A DNA stretch of 64,000 bases, taken from assembly GCA_032622095.1 (NCBI GenBank), contig CP136061.1:251543582-251607581 (forward strand), read 5' to 3'. Under the pieces are notes generated by a model. The model was not told where the DNA came from and did not search any database. It saw nothing but the letters and a program-made list of their open reading frames with translations. The position numbers were made by a program, and so were the translations under genes. The DNA is from Siphonodentalium dalli. Taxonomy: Eukaryota > Mollusca > Scaphopoda > Gadilida > Siphonodentaliidae. Below are positions 21,876-34,937 of the stretch, in pieces (within the stretch, counting starts at the first letter, position 1; every line of letters starts with the position of its first letter).

Positions 21876-22029
21876 TGTAATATTCTAAAAACGTAGTAAC
21901 TTGACCTCTAGAGCTATATATATATATAGAATACACCCACAGTATAGCCGAGAATACCAAATTTTCATCACGAGTGGACTTGTGGTTTTAACCACGAGCC
22001 TTTTGGCGAGACGAGTGGGGAAAATTTTG

Positions 22030-22165
22030 TACTCTCGGCTACTATATGGGTGTATTTTATATGTACTCTCGGCTACTATATGGGTGTATTTTATATGTAC
22101 TCTCGGCTACTATATGGGTGTATTTTATATGTACTCTCGGCTACTATATGGGTGTATTTTATATA
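22030..22165. repeat. 34-bp tandem repeat, 4 copies
   Basis: Units of TACTCTCGGCTACTATATGG plus GTGTATTTTATATG. About 100 bp upstream the inverted form (ACACCCACAGTATAGCCGAG) appears at about 21935, so this may be one arm of an inverted structure. Confidence 0.85.
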
Positions 22166-22166
22166 T

Positions 22167-22595
22167 GCCATAATTAATTGTTAATCAACTAATCCGCTGT
22201 TTACTTTTAATGTGTATCCTCGACGAGACTTACGAGAGACACAAACACGACGCTATAAGGAATGTGAATACAATTAATTCATGACGTCAGCCTGTTTCTG
22301 AGCCATCACTCACTTGATATTACCATTCATATGTTTCCTAGTTTATATAACACTAGAATGCTACATTTGATTGGTATGCAAGCAATTTTCCTCATATATA
22401 ATTGATATCATGACAATCTCCGATTTTAAATGAATGTAACATAAGAACTATTTAGCTAACTACGATGTATAGATATACTAAGTGTATAAACGTTTAACAC
22501 ACGAAATCACGTTTGAAAATTTACACCACAGTAGAAATTTATACCCACAGTAGAAAGCTGTATACCCACAGTTGTGTGTAAAAATGAAATATACA
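22167..22595. other. No gene recognised
   Basis: A+T-rich. Imperfect TATACCCACAGTAGAAA motifs occur near 22538-22572, just before the next tandem array. Confidence 0.45.
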
Positions 22596-22775
22596 AAATA
22601 AGTATTATACACACAATAGAATAGGCAATTGTGGTATAAAATAAGTGTTATACACATACAATAGAATAGGCAATTGTGGTATAAAATAAGTGTTATACAC
22701 ACAATAGAATAGGCAATTATGGTATAAAATAAGTGTTATACACACAATAGAATAGGCAATTATGGTATAAAATAA
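22596..22775. repeat. 43-bp tandem repeat, 4 copies plus partial
   Basis: Units begin AAAATAAGTGTTATACACAC and contain AATAGAATAGGCAATTRTGG. Minus-strand frames across it encode the repeated YNTYF-type peptide and are only a by-product. Confidence 0.85.
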
Positions 22776-22831
22776 GTGATACAACACGCGAAGACCCATA
22801 CTTTGTATGCACAGTTCTCATTCGTAACCGA

Positions 22832-25800
22832 TAGATAACAGCAGTATGTGGATGATATAATGTCGCCGAGATAACAACAGTATGTGGGTGATATAATGTC
22901 GCCCAGATAACAACAGTATGTGGGTGATATAATGTCGCCGAGATAACAACAGTATGTGGGTGATATAATGTCGCCCATATAACAACAGTATGTGGGTGAT
23001 ATAATGTCGCCCGGATAACAACAGTATGTGGGTGATATAATGTCGCCGAGATAACAACAGTATGTGGGTGATATAATGTCGCCCAGATAACAGCAGTATG
23101 TGGATGATATAATGTCGCCCAGATAACAACAGTATGTGGATGATATAATGTCGCCCAGATAACAACAGTATGTGGATGATATAATGTCGCCCAGATAACA
23201 ACAGTATGTGGGTGATATAATGTCGCCGAGATAACAACAGTATGTGGATGATATAATGTCGCCCAGATAACAACAGTATGTGGGTGATATAATGTCGCCC
23301 AGATAACAACAGTATGTGGATGATATAATGTCGCCGAGATAACAACAGTATGTGGATGATATAATGTCGCCGAGATAACAACAGTATGTGGATGATATAA
23401 TGTCGCCGAGATAACAACAGTATGTGGATGATATAATGTCGCCGAGATAACAACAGTATGTGGATGATATAATGTCGCCGAGATAACAACAGTATGTGGA
23501 TGATATAATGTCGCCCAGATAACAACAGTATGTGGATGATATAATGTCGCCGAGATAACAACAGTATGTGGATGATATAATGTCGCCCAGATAACAACAG
23601 TATGTGGATGATATAATGTCGCCGAGATAACAACAGTATGTGGATGATATAATGTCGCCCAGATAACAACAGTATGTGGATGATATAATGTCGCCCAGAT
23701 AACAACAGTATGTGGATGATATAATGTCGCCCAGATAACAACAGTATGTGGATGAAATAATGTCGCCGAGATAACAACAGTATATGGATGATATAATGTC
23801 GCCCAGATAACAACAGTATGTGGATGATATAATGTCGCCCAGATAACAACAGTATGTGGATGATATAATGTCGCCCAGATAACAACAGTATGTGGATGAT
23901 ATAATGTCGCCGAGATAACAACAGTATGTGGATGATATAATGTCGCCGAGATAACAACAGTATGTGGATGATATAATGTCGCCGAGATAACAACAGTATG
24001 TGGATGATATAATGTCGCCCAGATATCAACAGTATGTGGATGATATAATGTCGCCGAGATAACAACAGTATGTGGATGATATAATGTCGCCCAGATAACA
24101 ACAGTATGTGGGTGATATAATGTCGCCCAGATAACAACAGTATGTGGATGATATAATGTCGCCGAGATAACAACAGTATGTGGATGATATAATGTCGCCG
24201 AGATAACAACAGTATGTGGGTGATATAATGTCGCCGAGATAACAACAGTATGTGGATGATATAATGTCGCCCAGATAACAACAGTATGTGGATGATATAA
24301 TGTCGCCCAGATAACAACAGAATGTGGATGATATAATGTCGCCGAGATAACAACAGTATGTGGATGATATAATGTCGCCCAGATAACAACAGTATGTGGA
24401 TGATATAATGTCGCCCAGATAACAACAGTATGTGGATGATATAATGTCGCCGAGATAACAACAGTATGTGGATGATATAATGTCGCCCAGATAACAACAG
24501 TATGTGGGTGATATAATGTCGCCGAGATAACAACAGTATGTGGATGATATAATGTCGCCGAGATAACAACAGTATGTGGATGATATAATGTCGCCGAGAT
24601 AACAACAGTATGTGGATGATATAATGTCGCCCAGATAACAACAGTATGTGGATGATATAATGTTGCCGAGATAACAACAGTATGTGGATCATATAATGTC
24701 GCCGAGATAACAACAGTATGTGGATGATATAATGTCGCCGAGATAACAACAGTATGTGGATGATATAATGTCGCCGAGATAACAACAGTATGTGGGTGAT
24801 ATAATGTCGCCGAGATAACAACAGTATGTGGGTGATATAATGTCGCCCAGATAACAACAGTATGTGGATGATATAATGTCGCCCAGATAACAACAGTATG
24901 TGGGTGATATAATGTCGCCGAGATAACAACAGTATGTGGATGATATAATGTCGCCGAGATAACAACAGTATGTGGATGATATAATGTCGCCCAGATAACA
25001 ACAGTATGTGGATGATATAATGTCGCCGAGATAACAACAGTATGTGGATGATATAATGTCGCCGAGATAACAACAGTATGTGGATGATATAATGTCGCCG
25101 AGATAACAACAGTATGTGGGTGATATAATGTCGCCGAGATAATAACAGTATGTGGATGATATCATGTCGCCCAAATAACAACAGTATGTGGGTGATATAA
25201 TGTCGCCCAGATAACAACAGTATGTGGATGATATAATGTCGCCGAGATAACAACAGTATGTGGATGATATAATGTCGCCGAGATAACAACAGTATGTGGG
25301 TGATATAATGTCGCCGAGATAACAACAGTATGTGGGTGATATAATGTCGCCGAGATAACAACAGTATGTGGATGATATAATGTCGCCCAGATAACAACAG
25401 TATGTGGATGATATAATGTCGCCCAGATAACAACAGTATGTGGGTGATATAATGTCGCCGAGATAACAACAGTATGTGGATGATATAATGTCGCCCAGAT
25501 AACAACAGTATGTGGATGATATAATGTCGCCCAGATAACAACAGTATGTGGATGATATAATGTCGCCGAGATAACAACAGTATGTGGATGATATAATGTC
25601 GCCCAGATAACAACAGTATGTGGATGATATAATGTCGCCCAGATAACAACAGTATGTGGATGAAATAATGTCGCCGAGATAACAACAGTATATGGATGAT
25701 ATAATGTCGCCCAGATAACAACAGTATGTGGATGATATAATGTCGCCCAGATAACAACAGTATGTGGATGATATAATGTCGCCCAGATAACAACAGTATG

Positions 25801-28800
25801 TGGATGATATAATGTCGCCGAGATAACAACAGTATGTGGATGATATAATGTCGCCGAGATAACAACAGTATGTGGATGATATAATGTCGCCGAGATAACA
25901 ACAGTATGTGGATGATATAATGTCGCCCAGATATCAACAGTATGTGGATGATATAATGTCGCCGAGATAACAACAGTATGTGGATGATATAATGTCGCCC
26001 AGATAACAACAGTATGTGGGTGATATAATGTCGCCCAGATAACAACAGTATGTGGATGATATAATGTCGCCGAGATAACAACAGTATGTGGATGATATAA
26101 TGTCGCCCAGATAACAACAGTATGTGGGTGATATAATGTCGCCGAGATAACAACAGTATGTGGATGATATAATGTCGCCCAGATAACAAAAGTATGTGGA
26201 TGATATAATGTCGCCCAGATAACAACAGTATGTGGATGATATAATGTCGCCGAGATAACAACAGTATGTGGATGATATAATGTCGCCCAGATAACAACAG
26301 TATGTGGATGATATAATGTCGCCCAGATAACAACAGTATGTGGATGATATAATGTCGCCGAGATAACAACAGTATGTGGATGATATAATGTCGCCCAGAT
26401 AACAACAGTATGTGGGTGATATAATGTCGCCGAGATAACAACAGTATGTGGATGATATAATGTCGCCGAGATAACAACAGTATGTGGATGATATAATGTC
26501 GCCGAGATAACAACAGTATGTGGATGATATAATGTCGCCCAGATAACAACAGTATGTGGATGATATAATGTTGCCGAGATAACAACAGTATGTGGATGAT
26601 ATAATGTCGCCGAGATAACAACAGTATGTGGATGATATAATGTCGCCGAGATAACAACAGTATGTGGATGATATAATGTCGCCGAGATAACAACAGTATG
26701 TGGGTGATATAATGTCGCCGAGATAACAACAGTATGTGGGTGATATAATGTCGCCCAGATAACAACAGTATGTGGATGATATAATGTCGCCCAGATAACA
26801 ACAGTATGTGGGTGATATAATGTCGCCGAGATAACAACAGTATGTGGATGATATAATGTCGCCGAGATAACAACAGTATGTGGATGATATAATGTCGCCC
26901 AGATAACAACAGTATGTGGATGATATAATGTCGCCGAGATAACAACAGTATGTGGATGATATAATGTCGCCGAGATAACAACAGTATGTGGATGATATAA
27001 TGTCGCCGAGATAACAACAGTATGTGGGTGATATAATGTCGCCGAGATAATAACAGTATGTGGATGATATCATGTCGCCCAGATAACAACAGTATGTGGG
27101 TGATATAATGTCGCCCAGATAACAACGGTATGTGGATGATATAATGTCGCCGAGATAACAACAGTATGTGGATGATATAATGTCGCCGAGATAACAACAG
27201 TATGTGGGTGATATAATGTCGCCGAGATAACAACAGTATGTGGGTGATATAATGTCGCCGAGATAACAACAGTATGTGGATGATATAATGTCGCCCAGAT
27301 AACAACAGTATGTGGATGATATAATGTCGCCCAGATAACAACAGTATGTGGATGATATAATGTCGCCCAGATAACAACAGTATGTGGATGATATAATGTC
27401 GCCGAGATAACAACAGTATGTGGATGATATAATGTCGCCCAGATAACAACAGTATGTGGATGATATAATGTCGCCGAGATAACAACAGTATGTGGATGAT
27501 ATAATGTCGCCCAGATAACAACAGTATGTGGATGATATAATGTCGCCGAGATAACAACAGTATGTGGGTGATATAATGTCGCCCAGATAACAACAGTATG
27601 TGGATGATATAATGTCGCCCAGTTAACAACAGTATGTGGATGATATAATGTCGCCGAGATAACAACAGTATGTGGATGATATAATGTCGCCCAGATAACA
27701 ACAGTATGTGGATGATATAATGTCGCCGAGATAACAACAGTATGTGGATGATATAATGTCGCCGAGATAACAACAGTATGTGGATGATATAATGTCGCCG
27801 AGATAACAACAGTATGTGGGTGATATAATGTCGCCGAGATAATAACAGTATGTGGATGATATCATGTCGCCCAGATAACAACAGTATGTGGGTGATATAA
27901 TGTCGCCCAGATAACAACAGTATGTGGATGATATAATGTCGCCGAGATAACAACAGTATGTGGGTGATATAATGTCGCCGAGATAATAACAGTATGTGGA
28001 TGATATCATGTCGCCCAGATAACAACAGTATGTGGGTGATATAATGTCGCCCAGATAACAACAGTATGTGGATGATATAATGTCGCCGAGATAACAACAG
28101 TATGTGGATGATATAATGTCGCCGAGATAACAACAGTATGTGGGTGATATAATGTCGCCGAGATAACAACAGTATGTGGATGATATAATGTCGCCCAGAT
28201 AACAACAGTATGTGGGTGATATAATGTCGCCCAGATAACAACAGTATGTGGATGATATAATGTCGCCGAGATAACAACAGTATGTGGATGATATAATGTC
28301 GCCCAGATAACAACAGTATGTGGGTGATATAATGTCGCCGAGATAACAACAGTATGTGGATGATATAATGTCGCCCAGATAACAAAAGTATGTGGATGAT
28401 ATAATGTCGCCCAGATAACAACAGTAAGTGGATGATATAATGTCGCCGAGATAACAACAGTATGTGGATGATATAATGTCGCCCAGATAACAACAGTATG
28501 TGGATGATATAATGTCGCCCAGATAACAACAGTATGTGGATGATATAATGTCGCCGAGATAACAACAGTATGTGGATGATATAATGTCGCCCAGATAACA
28601 ACAGTATGTGGGTGATATAATGTCGCCGAGATAACAACAGTATGTGGATGATATAATGTCGCCGAGATAACAACAGTATGTGGATGATATAATGTCGCCG
28701 AGATAACAACAGTATGTGGATGATATAATGTCGCCCAGATAACAACAGTATGTGGATGATATAATGTTGCCGAGATAACAACAGTATGTGGATGATATAA

Positions 28801-30896
28801 TGTCGCCGAGATAACAACAGTATGTGGATGATATAATGTCGCCGAGATAACAACAGTATGTGGATGATATAATGTCGCCGAGATAACAACAGTATGTGGG
28901 TGATATAATGTCGCCGAGATAACAACAGTATGTGGGTGATATAATGTCGCCCAGATAACAACAGTATGTGGATGATATAATGTCGCCCAGATAACAACAG
29001 TATGTGGGTGATATAATGTCGCCGAGATAACAACAGTATGTGGATGATATAATGTCGCCGAGATAACAACAGTATGTGGATGATATAATGTCGCCCAGAT
29101 AACAACAGTATGTGGATGATATAATGTCGCCGAGATAACAACAGTATGTGGATGATATAATGTCGCCGAGATAACAACAGTATGTGGATGATATAATGTC
29201 GCCGAGATAACAACAGTATGTGGGTGATATAATGTCGCCGAGATAATAACAGTATGTGGATGATATCATGTCGCCCAGATAACAACAGTATGTGGGTGAT
29301 ATAATGTCGCCCAGATAACAACAGTATGTGGATGATATAATGTCGCCGAGATAACAACAGTATGTGGATGATATAATGTCGCCGAGATAACAACAGTATG
29401 TGGGTGATATAATGTCGCCGAGATAACAACAGTATGTGGGTGATATAATGTCGCCGAGATAACAACAGTATGTGGATGATATAATGTCGCCCAGATAACA
29501 ACAGTATGTGGATGATATAATGTCGCCCAGATAACAACAGTATGTGGATGATATAATGTCGCCCAGATAACAACAGTATGTGGATGATATAATGTCGCCG
29601 AGATAACAACAGTATGTGGATGATATAATGTCGCCCAGATAACAACAGTATGTGGATGATATCATGTCGCCGAGATAACAACAGTATGTGGATGATATAA
29701 TGTCGCCCAGATAACAACAGTATGTGGATGATATAATGTCGCCGAGATAACAACAGTATGTGGGTGATATAATGTCGCCCAGATAACAACAGTATGTGGA
29801 TGATATAATGTCGCCCAGTTAACAACAGTATGTGGATGATATAATGTCGCCGAGATAACAACAGTATGTGGGTGATATAATGTCGCCGAGATAACAACAG
29901 TATGTGGATGATATAATGTCGCCCAGATAACAACAGTATGTGGATGATATAATGTCGCCGAGATAACAACAGTATGTGGATGATATAATGTCGCCCAGAT
30001 AACAACAGTATGTGGATGATATAATGTCGCCGAGATAACAACAGTATGTGGGTGATATAATGTCGCCGAGATAACAACAGTATGTGGATGATATAATGTC
30101 GCCGAGATAACAACAGTATGTGGATGATATAATGTCGCCCAGATAACAACAGTATGTGGATGATATAATGTCGCCCAGATAACAACAGTATGTGGAGGAT
30201 ATAATGTCGCCCAGATAACAACAGTATGTGGATGATATAATGTCGCCGAGATAACAACAGTATGTGGATGATATAATGTCGCCGAGATAACAACAGTATG
30301 TGGGTGATATAATGTCGCCCAGTTAACAACAGTATGTGGATGATATAATGTCGCCGAGATAACAACAGTATGTGGGTGATATAATGTCGCCCAGTTAACA
30401 ACAGTATGTGGATGATATAATGTCGCCCAGATAACAACAGTATGTGGATGATATAATGTCGCCGAGATAACAACAGTATGTGGATGATATAATGTCGCCC
30501 AGTTAACAACAGTATGTGGATGATATAATGTCGCCCAGATAACAACAGTATGTGGATGATATAATGTCGCCCAGATAACAACAGTATGTGGGTGATATAA
30601 TGTCGCCGAGATAACAACAGTATGTGGGTGATATAATGTCGCCCAGTTAACAACAGTATGTGGATGATATAATGTCGCCCAGATAACAACAGTATGTGGG
30701 TGATATAATGTCGCCCAGATAACAACAGTATGTGGATGATATAATGTCGCCGAGATAACAACAGTATGTGGATGATATAATGTCGCCCAGATAACAACAG
30801 TATGTGGATGATATAATGTCGCCGAGATAGCAACAGTATGTGGATGATATAATGTCGCCTAGATAACAACAGTATGTGGATGATATAATGTCGCCG
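22832..30896. repeat. 36-bp satellite, about 224 monomers, with higher-order repeats
   Basis: Monomer: AGATAACAACAGTATGTGGA plus TGATATAATGTCGCCC. Three sites vary often: CCCAG or CCGAG, TGGATG or TGGGTG, and AGATAAC or AGTTAAC. Rare private variants recur at fixed spacing. GATGAAATAA is at 23751 and 25659, AGATATCAAC at 24021 and 25929, and ATGTTGCC near 24660, 26568 and 28764. The spacings are 1908 bp (53 monomers) and then 2196 bp (61 monomers). The period is a multiple of 3, so one minus-strand frame stays open for 2683 codons (30869-22818). I do not regard it as a gene: the common variants all change the amino acid, and a second frame is also largely open. Confidence 0.97.
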
Positions 30897-30945
30897 ACTA
30901 GAGCGTTAACCGACCTAACGAGTTACTGATTTAAGGTTTCTAATC

Positions 30946-31130
30946 CAGGGCCATGTTTCATGAAGGCAACTTATGACATAGTTGGGACTTAAGATGGTCA
31001 TAAGTTCAAACTTCAGTCATAAGTGCGTTTCACGAACAAAGTCTTAACCTAAGATGGTCTTAACTTTGGTCTTAACTTTAAGACTGGTGTGAGGTGTCAT
31101 AAGATAATCTTAAAGTTAAGACCTACGTTG
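30946..31130 (+). mobile_element. Left terminus of a CCAGGGCC-ended element
   Basis: Starts CCAGGGCCATGTTTCATGAA and continues with imperfect CTTAAGATGGTCATAA-type subrepeats. It matches the inverted terminus at 33780-33932. It is either one end of a ~3-kb element or a solo MITE fragment. Confidence 0.55.
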
Positions 31131-31618
31131 TGATCCGCAGTTGGTCCGAAATGTGGATGGGATCTAGCTCATGTATATATTATTATAAACACATTTAACT
31201 GAATAACACCTTGCTAGCACGGAGGGATGTTTCAGAAATGGTAGTAATTAATAACCAACTGGTAAGCTATAGCAGTGACGTGGCCAGTGGTTGCAAGATT
31301 TGCGGGGTGTCCGCTACTAACTGTAAACCGCCAAGACCGGACTATATATACATTTCTAATTGCTGTAACCAAAAATCACCCAATCGCACTGTAGGCAATA
31401 ATCATGTTGAGACAATTAGTCCGAACATTTTCACATCGAGGATAATAGTGAATGATTTATACTCAGTTTTTTTTATAAATGCTTATGTCAGCTATTATTA
31501 TTATTTACTTGCCTTTATATATTATTATGTTATAATTTGATTGTAAAATGTATTGTATATGTACCCCGTATATATATCGGCAAGATAATAATACATAATA
31601 TGTGTTTTTTTATTATTA

Positions 31619-32050
31619 TTGTCCCCCGACGTTTCCGTCGGAGGACTATAGAAATGACCCTCGTCCGTCCGCCCGTGTGTCGGTCCGTGCGTCCGTGCGT
31701 CCGAGATTGGGTACCTTCATGGTGTAATCAACTCCTCCTACAGTTTTAAACGTAGAGATTTGAAACTCTGGGATATTGTTCCTAACATGTTGGTGATTTG
31801 CAACATCTATATAGCTAATCAAAAAAAAAAAAAATCCATATTTTTGGGGGGTTTTTGACATAGAATATTTGGAACATTTTTGCCTTTTGGATGAGATTGG
31901 GTACCTTCATGGTGTAATTAACTCCTCCTACAGTTTTAAATGTAGAGATTTGAAACTCTGGTTTAATTTCTTTAACAAAGCGGCCATCGACATTTTTTTT
32001 AATTTCTTTAACAAAGCGGCCATCGACTTGCCACGTTGTCGGGGGACACT
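31619..32050 (+). mobile_element. Interspersed repeat with TGTCCCCCGAC ends and internal duplications
   Basis: The left end TTGTCCCCCGACGTTTCCG mirrors the right end ACGTTGTCGGGGGACA. Inside, a segment starting GATTGGGTACCTTCATGG is duplicated with a period of about 183 bp (31707 and 31890), and TTTCTTTAACAAAGCGGCCA occurs twice in tandem (31969 and 32003). A CCGTCCG-rich stretch follows the left end. No transposase frame. Confidence 0.6.
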
Positions 32051-32090
32051 GTGGTCGGCCGACCTTTTATTATTATTAATATTATTATTA

Positions 32091-32718
32091 TCTCATATAT
32101 ATTTTGAAGACCTCTGTCTGTTTGTCTGTCTGTCTGTATGTTTGTCATTAATACAAATCTACGATTCTCGACCGATCGGGACGAAACTTGGTACGTGTGT
32201 GTAGTTTGACCAGACGGTGGTCGTTGTCGTATTGGCGAGCCCGTGCGACGCCCGTGCAACGCATGCGCAGAAGAGATCTCGGAAACGGGTGGAGCTATCG
32301 ACTTGAAATTTGGTATGTGAATGTATCTTGCCCAGATTACGAATTTCATCAGGTCGTCGAGCCCGTGCGACGCCATCTTCGCGCATGCGCAGACGAGATC
32401 TCCGAAACGGGTGGAGCTATCAACTTGAAATTTGGTATGTGAATGTATCTTGCCCCGGATACGAATTTTATCGGGTCGCCGAGCCCGTGCGACGCCAGCT
32501 TCGCGCATGCGCAGACGAGATCTCGGAAACGGGTGGAGCTATCGACTTGAAATTTGCTATGTGAATGTATCTTGCCCCGGATACGAATTTTATCGGGTCG
32601 CCGAGCCCGTGCGACGCCAGCTTCGCGCATGCGCAGACCAGATCTCGGAAACGGGTGAAGCTATCGACTTGAAATTTGGTTTTTGAATAGCCCGGACAAC
32701 GTCGGGCTCATCGGCTAG
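32091..32718 (+). mobile_element. Non-autonomous Helitron with internal tandem repeats
   Basis: The 5' end is TC (TCTCATATATATTTTGAAGA). The 3' end is a GC hairpin (GCCCGGACAACGTCGGGC, about 32691-32708) followed a few bases later by CTAG (32715-32718). The element sits exactly between a host A (32090) and a host T (32719). TC start, hairpin and CTRR end with A/T insertion are the Helitron signature. Inside are GTCTGT-type repeats and a 122-bp tandem array. There is no Rep/helicase frame, and the many small overlapping open frames are produced by the array. Confidence 0.8.
32200..32685. repeat. 122-bp tandem repeat inside the Helitron, about 4 copies
   Basis: GCATGCGCAG recurs at 32261, 32384, 32506 and 32628 (spacing 123, 122, 122). 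Each unit also has GAGATCTCGGAAACGGGTG and GACTTGAAATTTGGTATGTG. Copies are about 95% alike, apart from the first, which is more diverged. Confidence 0.9.
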
Positions 32719-32830
32719 TTATGTATATTATCATAATCTATTAACTATGAAATAAAAAGATATATAGCATGTTTATAGTATACGGACCGCGCGGGCACAC
32801 CGGGATCCGCGAAAGAACATATAATATCAC

Positions 32831-32946
32831 TGTGAACCGGCCCACAGACCCCTGGGGGAATTACTAAAATACCAATATAGAATATACCAGTGGTATAGTC
32901 TATATTGGTATTTTAGTAATTTTCCCCAGGGGCCTGTGAACCGGCC
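32831..32946. mobile_element. Small hairpin element with 12-bp direct flanks
   Basis: Near-perfect inverted arms of about 38 bp (left from CACAGACCCCTGGGGG, inner end ACCAATATA) around a loop of about 20 bases. The direct repeat TGTGAACCGGCC lies on both sides (32831-32842 and 32935-32946). The right copy partly overlaps the arm. It looks like a minimal palindromic insertion, or a palindrome formed by repair. Confidence 0.65.
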
Positions 32947-33147
32947 GTCTGTTCACGTGTTGTTAATTATAAACGCTCTTTATTAGAAGTCGCTGATTTG
33001 GTTTTTATTAAAACATATATGCAGAATGTCGTTCAACGTAACGTACTTTCGAAGTGCATACGCAGTTTGTTAATTATAACAGGCGTTTAGCACATTTGTC
33101 AACAGAACCAGAGCAAATGGCATTAACATCATTTATATATGGCTTCT

Positions 33148-33779
33148 ACAAATATGTCTCAGATTGGAAATAAGTCTATTTGGAGCACGATATGAAGTCC
33201 TATTCACATTATAGCAATATAAATAAAGAGCGTTTTGTGTTAGTATTCCGTGAATGTTGGCAATCAATAAAGAGCGTTTAGCTCAGTGCTTCCATTGTGG
33301 TGTATTGTTTGTGTATGCCGTCGTGGCGACATATTCGGTTTCCTGGTATTATAGATGATTCAAAGACGTATAATGTATTAGAACCTAATATCAGCATTGA
33401 AAGGAGCGAACATATGTCTCGCGTCGCCTTAATAGCATGTTATATGGGTGAAGATTCACATTCTGAGTTACGATGTATAAGTTCCTTTAATAACTGAAAT
33501 AATATATACGTTTGTATAAAATAGGCATTGGAAGCATGCAGCTATGTGTGGATGGGGTCTGACGCTAAAACACAGTTAAAAAGCGCGCTCGTGCAGTTAA
33601 GTATGCACCAGTCATTAAACTGAGTATCGCCCTTGCATTAAAATATCATAATTATTCTTAGACACGCCTATAGTGTCTGTCACCAGACACTGTACCTAGG
33701 CATATAACATAAACAGAACCAACATTTTCTGTGCATAGCTGTAATAAATTGTCGAGAGCCAGTCTAAAAGCGCGCGAAC
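33148..33779. other. No gene; AATAAAGAGCGTTT motifs
   Basis: AATAAAGAGCGTTT occurs at about 33223 and 33268, and inverted (AAACGCTCTTTATT) at about 32971. A 66-codon plus-strand frame (33297-33497) has no recognisable domain. Confidence 0.45.
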
Positions 33780-33932
33780 TTAAATTACTACTTAAGTAGG
33801 ACTTAATCTTGTTTTGTGAAACGCGTTCTTGAAACGGAAAAGTTACATCATAAGATCCACCTTAGATCTTAGATTAAGTCCATCTTAAGATCATCTTATG
33901 ACAATGCTTCATGAAACAGGCCCCTGGCCCAT
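33780..33932 (-). mobile_element. Right terminus of a CCAGGGCC-ended element
   Basis: On the minus strand it starts CCAGGGGCCTGTTTCATGAA, close to the left terminus at 30946. It then has CTTAAGAT-type subrepeats. Together the two could bound a ~2.99-kb element that now contains the Helitron and the hairpin element. Confidence 0.55.
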
Positions 33933-34937
33933 AGCGAAGACAACATATGAATTGAAACGGTATGTTTTATTCATTGGATAACATAGTAATTAGCTGTGTA
34001 ACACATGAAGACACTGAGTTTCTGAGTGACTTGAATGCGAAAGTGACGGGGGTAGAATATATAAAATATCGTGGTTAGTAACGGAACATTATCTATATAA
34101 ATATTGCCCGCCGTCTGTGTGTGTGAGGGTGTGTGTGTGCGTGCGTGAGGGGGGGGGGGGTGCGTGTGTGTGTGTCACTCGGTCACGCAATGGCGCGATT
34201 ATAACTGTTCAATGATGCATCAAATGTAGCCCAAAATTGGACCAAGGTTTCTATTTTGTCCTAAAAGATGACACACAAAATTTCAAACAGATTGGTCAAA
34301 GAAAATCAGAGATCTAACATGGTCCCCAAATGCAGTATTTGCACTCAAGTAGACCCTATTTCTTTGACGTTTGTCCAAATGACGTCGTACACAAACTCTC
34401 ACTTGCATTGATATTGTATTGACGAAATTTCCATACGCTCAAACAAGGCGTTTTTGGAAATGGGTGCTATAAATTAATATATTTACATACTAAGTGTGAT
34501 CATCACTAAATCCAGCATTATGATTGGTCGGCGCCCACGTGGCTAGTTGCAATTATTTCTAGGTGAACGCGCAACAGCTCATAACTGCAGCCTCATAATT
34601 ACATTGACGCGTCATAGGTTTGTGAAAGACGAACGCGTAATGTTTTGGGCGCATTTGGACTCGCGCAGGATTGACTTAATAAATCATCGGGTTTCAATAT
34701 AAAGAGAAATTGTTCCTGTTAACTTTTGCCAAGGGTGCTATGGAATATTTTGGGCTGGTTTTATCACGATACACTTTTCGATTTAAATACATTTACAAAA
34801 GTGGCTTTTTCGCTAAATGTATATAAGTTGTGCATTGAGTGTGGAATCGAAGGAGTATATATCCGGAAGATATCAAGATGGGCGCAAAGTGCGCAAATGG
34901 ACCGCAGTGCAGGGCCCCGTGCATGGCTCTATATATA
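33933..34937. other. No gene; one GT/G microsatellite
   Basis: GT-rich and G-run simple sequence at about 34116-34175. The frame 34726-35001 runs into the next MITE and has no recognisable domain. Confidence 0.45.

Noticed and set aside
22818-30869. A 2683-codon minus-strand open frame of 12-residue repeats, suggestive of a giant repeat protein
   Set aside because: The 36-bp satellite period keeps any stop-free frame open. Only about 6 of 108 possible single changes per monomer create a stop and there are about 20 private variants, so zero stops is not surprising. The common variants (Gly/Arg, Ile/Thr, Ser/Thr) all change the residue, and a second frame is also largely open.
22832-30896. CRISPR array
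   Set aside because: There are no unique spacers; repeats are head to tail with no gap, and the surroundings are eukaryotic repeats.
32008-32686. Several overlapping 80-166-codon arginine-rich frames
   Set aside because: All are produced by the 122-bp tandem repeats of the Helitron and occur on both strands.
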